Made by a program: the position numbers and the translations under genes
Shown: positions 61,869 to 64,000 of the stretch, piece by piece
Position numbering within the stretch: position 1 is the first letter of the stretch
Layout: every line of letters starts with the position of its first letter
NCBI RefSeq assembly: GCF_003688405.1
Contig: NZ_REFC01000014.1
Location: 372,001 to 436,000, forward strand
DNA length: 64,000 nucleotides
Reading direction: 5' to 3'
DNA from: Ulvibacter antarcticus
Lineage (GTDB): Bacteria; Bacteroidota; Bacteroidia; Flavobacteriales; Flavobacteriaceae
Notes under the pieces: generated by a model
The model's database searches: none
The model's input: only the letters and a program-made list of their open reading frames with translations
Told to the model about the DNA's origin: nothing

Positions 61869-62780
61869 ATGACAAATAAAAAAACGCATCCTCTAATTTC
61901 AGTCTGGATGGTTACATATAATCATGAGATTTTTATTGAGCAAGCTATTGAGTCTGTTATGATGCAAGTGACTCATTTTCCATTTAAATTATTCATTGGG
62001 GAAGATAGTTCAACAGATAGAACCAGAAAAATTTGTCAAAAGTTAAAGGAAAAGTATCCTTCCAAAATCGAATTGTTTTCGCATGAAAGTAATATTGGAG
62101 CAAATGCCAATGGAATTTTTATGTATGAGCAATGCTTTCAAAGCAATGCAAAATATATAGCTTTACTTGAAGGAGATGACTACTGGACCGATCCTTTAAA
62201 ATTGCAAAAGCAAGTAGATTTCTTAGAAGCAAATCCAACCTATACTATATGCTTTCATAGGGTACAGTTATTAACCAACGAAGTGCTGGAACCTGATATG
62301 AGTGTTGAAGCCAGATACAACAAAATAGAAAAGTTGCCGGCAACCGCTAAAGATCTTATTGAGCAGGGTAATTTTATACATACACCATCCGTCGTATTTC
62401 GAAATGTCTTGGAAGAATTTCCATTCGAGTTTAAATATAGTACTGTAGGGGATTATTTTTTATATATCATTCTTTCCCAAAAAGGACCTATTAAAAGATT
62501 AGATGATATTATGGCAGTGTACCGAAATAATGTGGGAATTTATTCGACCCTAACCGATGCCGAAATGAATAGAAAGATTGCTGTGTATCAATCCTGCATT
62601 TTGTCGTATTTAAAAGACCCGGAATTAAAAGAAATCATGCTTAAAAAACAGTTAGCCTTACTCAATACATTTAAGCCCACTACAAATGAGGTAGATTTGA
62701 CTCTCGAGCAGTTTTCAAATCGGTTGGACATGAAATCTTTATGGAAAATTCTAACTTTAAAAATTAAAAAGTTATTCTAA
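61869..62780 (+). CDS. GT2 family glycosyltransferase
   Basis: 303 residues. PLISVWMVTYNHEIFIEQAIESVMMQ, GEDSSTDRT, and LEGDDYWTDPLKLQKQVDFLE are the GT-A nucleotide-sugar motifs (DxD as GDD). The acceptor half contains FIHTPSVVFRN and VGDYFLYIILS. It belongs to the capsular glycosyltransferases that add one repeat-unit sugar. Sugar and linkage unknown. Confidence 0.93.
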   Translation: MTNKKTHPLISVWMVTYNHEIFIEQAIESVMMQVTHFPFKLFIGEDSSTDRTRKICQKLKEKYPSKIELFSHESNIGANANGIFMYEQCFQSNAKYIALLEGDDYWTDPLKLQKQVDFLEANPTYTICFHRVQLLTNEVLEPDMSVEARYNKIEKLPATAKDLIEQGNFIHTPSVVFRNVLEEFPFEFKYSTVGDYFLYIILSQKGPIKRLDDIMAVYRNNVGIYSTLTDAEMNRKIAVYQSCILSYLKDPELKEIMLKKQLALLNTFKPTTNEVDLTLEQFSNRLDMKSLWKILTLKIKKLF

Positions 62781-62782
62781 AT

Positions 62783-63709
62783 ATGAATTCTAGCTTTATC
62801 ATCATCGTTACCTACAACGGCATGCCATGGATTGAAAAATGCCTGAAGAGCTGTGGAGATTATCAGGTGGTGGTGGTCGATAATGCTTCAAGCGATGAAA
62901 CGGTTTCTTTTATAAAGGGAAAATTTCCGAAGGTTCAAATATTGCATCAAACAAAGAATCTTGGCTTCGGACAAGCAAATAATACAGGAATTGTGTGGGC
63001 CCTTCAACAAGGTGCAGAGCATTTCTTTCTACTTAATCAAGATGCTTATTTGATAGATGACTGCCTTCAGAAATTGATCACATTTCAAAAAGCCAATCCA
63101 GCATATGGAATTGTAAGTCCGATACATATTACCGCCAATCAAAAGAAGTTGGATAAGAACTTTTCAAGCTATTTAACTTCTCAGTACAATTCCGATTTCT
63201 ATTCCGATTATGTGCTTAAACAGCCTCTCAAACCAGTATATCCTGTTCCTTTCGTAAATGCCGCCGCCTGGTTGCTTTCCGAAGAGATTATTAACACCGT
63301 GGGTGGTTTCGATCCGCTATTTTTCCATTATGGTGAGGACGATAATTATTGTCAGCGAGTGACTTACCACAATTTCAAAATTGGAATACTCCCCGAATGT
63401 TTTATAATCCATGACAGAGTCGATCGAGAAGCGGCTGTGATTGACTTGTTTTCCGAAGCCTATTACAATCAGCAGGAACGTTCATGTAAGGTGAAATATG
63501 CCAATATCAATGACCCTATGGGCCTTAATAATTTAAAAGGAGTTATTGATGGGCTAAAGAAAAGGCTGCTAAAACTAAAACTTAAAGGAAAGTTTGGCAA
63601 ACTCGCGCCCTTAAAAAAGGAAATGGAATTGTACGAAAAAATTGAGCCGCAGATCAAGAAAAGTAGAGATCTAAATGCTAAAAAAGGCCAAACTCATTTA
63701 CAAATCTGA
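62783..63709 (+). CDS. GT2 family glycosyltransferase (rhamnosyltransferase-like)
   Basis: 308 residues. FIIIVTYNGMPWIEKCLKS, VVVVDNASSDET, KNLGFGQANNTGI and FFLLNQDAYL give the GT-A site; WLLSEEIINTVGGFDPLFFHYGEDDNYCQRVTYHN is the conserved acceptor segment seen in RfbF/WbbL-like transferases. The C-terminus is a basic helical region. Two bases separate it from the previous GT2 gene. Confidence 0.92.
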   Translation: MNSSFIIIVTYNGMPWIEKCLKSCGDYQVVVVDNASSDETVSFIKGKFPKVQILHQTKNLGFGQANNTGIVWALQQGAEHFFLLNQDAYLIDDCLQKLITFQKANPAYGIVSPIHITANQKKLDKNFSSYLTSQYNSDFYSDYVLKQPLKPVYPVPFVNAAAWLLSEEIINTVGGFDPLFFHYGEDDNYCQRVTYHNFKIGILPECFIIHDRVDREAAVIDLFSEAYYNQQERSCKVKYANINDPMGLNNLKGVIDGLKKRLLKLKLKGKFGKLAPLKKEMELYEKIEPQIKKSRDLNAKKGQTHLQI

Positions 63710-63737
63710 GCATTTTTTAAGAGTACCTTTTAAAATG

Positions 63738-63745
63738 TAACTTTG
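63738..63745 (+). promoter_or_regulatory. -7 promoter box TAACTTTG before the last GT2 gene
   Basis: Exact TAnnTTTG match in the 52-bp gap, 16 bp before ATG 63762. It may be an internal promoter of the polysaccharide locus. Confidence 0.5.
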
Positions 63746-63761
63746 CCCTATAAAAATCAAC

Positions 63762-64000
63762 ATGCTATTCTCCATCCTCATCGCTAATTATAACAACGGA
63801 AAGTTCTTTCCCGATTGCTATAAAAGTATCATGGCGCAATCCTATACAAATTGGGAGGCGATCATCGTGGATGATGGTTCAACGGATGATTCAGTTGCTG
63901 TAATCAAAGAAATAATAGGGGAGGACGAACGATTTACCTTTATTCAAAGATCCGAAAATAAGGGCTGTGGCTACACCAAACGAGAATGTGCCAAACACGC
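63762..64000 (+). CDS. GT2 family glycosyltransferase, N-terminal part (3' truncated by window edge)
   Basis: About 79 codons are visible from ATG 63762. LFSILIANYNNGKFFPDCYKS, WEAIIVDDGSTDDS and RSENKGCGYTKRECAKHA are GT-A family N-terminal motifs. The frame is open to the right edge. A third glycosyltransferase of the polysaccharide locus; the metal-binding DxD lies beyond the window. Confidence 0.88.
   Translation, partial: MLFSILIANYNNGKFFPDCYKSIMAQSYTNWEAIIVDDGSTDDSVAVIKEIIGEDERFTFIQRSENKGCGYTKRECAKH

Noticed and set aside
1-64000. tRNA or rRNA genes and integrase attachment sites
   Set aside because: No cloverleaf, rRNA core sequence or integrase gene was recognised anywhere in the window.

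Overview
The window reads as chromosomal DNA from a member of the Bacteroidota, most likely a Flavobacteriaceae species. The support is a SusC/SusD pair, two proteins with type IX secretion (T9SS) C-terminal signals, SecA without a C-terminal zinc motif, many flavobacterial DUF families (DUF1853, DUF1801, DUF2911, DUF4199, DUF6249, DUF2795), AT-rich intergenic DNA, and repeated TAnnTTTG -7 promoter boxes, the Bacteroidota housekeeping signature. I saw no rRNA, tRNA, CRISPR array, phage or transposase gene. Genus-level placement is not possible from this view.

Layout. 0-6 kb: tail of an M28 peptidase, then a SusC-SusD-small lipoprotein uptake operon closed by a strong terminator. 6-13.5 kb: two DUF genes, a MATE exporter, a PAP2 phosphatase, a leftward GT2 / LAB_N / ArnT-like operon that looks like a polyprenyl-sugar pathway for lipid A or protein modification, and a nucleotide-sugar epimerase. 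13.7-18.2 kb: an LtaS/OpgB-like phosphoglycerol transferase, a diacylglycerol-type lipid kinase and two PAP2 phosphatases, a plausible phospholipid head-group recycling set. 18.3-24.5 kb: SRPBCC protein, APC permease, DUF1003 protein, MeaB, Ohr, two tandem four-helix DUF2383-like proteins, DUF2911 lipoprotein-like protein. 24.6-29 kb: two ECF sigma operons. 29.6-41.5 kb: a large T9SS beta-propeller protein, a TPR/AraC pair, secA, a DUF2795 protein, a PduO-type adenosyltransferase and an FG-GAP T9SS protein. 41.5-46 kb: a repeat-rich stretch holding a 53-residue membrane protein, an ABC ATPase, an O-methyltransferase-like protein and a Uup-type ABC-F protein. 46-64 kb: one long rightward surface-polysaccharide locus (Wza, Wzc tyrosine kinase, initiating sugar transferase, TviB/TviC-like UDP-HexNAc uronate pathway, Wzm/Wzt exporter, two sulfotransferases, aminotransferase, WbqC, methyltransferases, acetyltransferase, PhyH oxygenase, three GT2 glycosyltransferases), which runs off the right edge.

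Most noteworthy observations. (1) Four copies of an ECF-type promoter word, TGWAAC-N16/17-CGTCTTW, lie directly before the two ECF sigma genes, before a divergent DUF6249 gene and before an ABC exporter ATPase, so a small regulon can be predicted. (2) The third gene of the first sigma operon carries a tryptophan-marked 11-residue (hendecad) amphipathic helix array. (3) A family of 7-bp tandem repeats related to NNGTGAA occurs at four places; two of them, in inverted orientation, bracket a four-helix-bundle (S23/IVP-like) gene that has been dropped between tviB-like and tviC-like genes and carries a one-base frameshift. (4) Two composite blocks of REP-like palindromes plus heptamers sit at equivalent positions in neighbouring intergenic regions.
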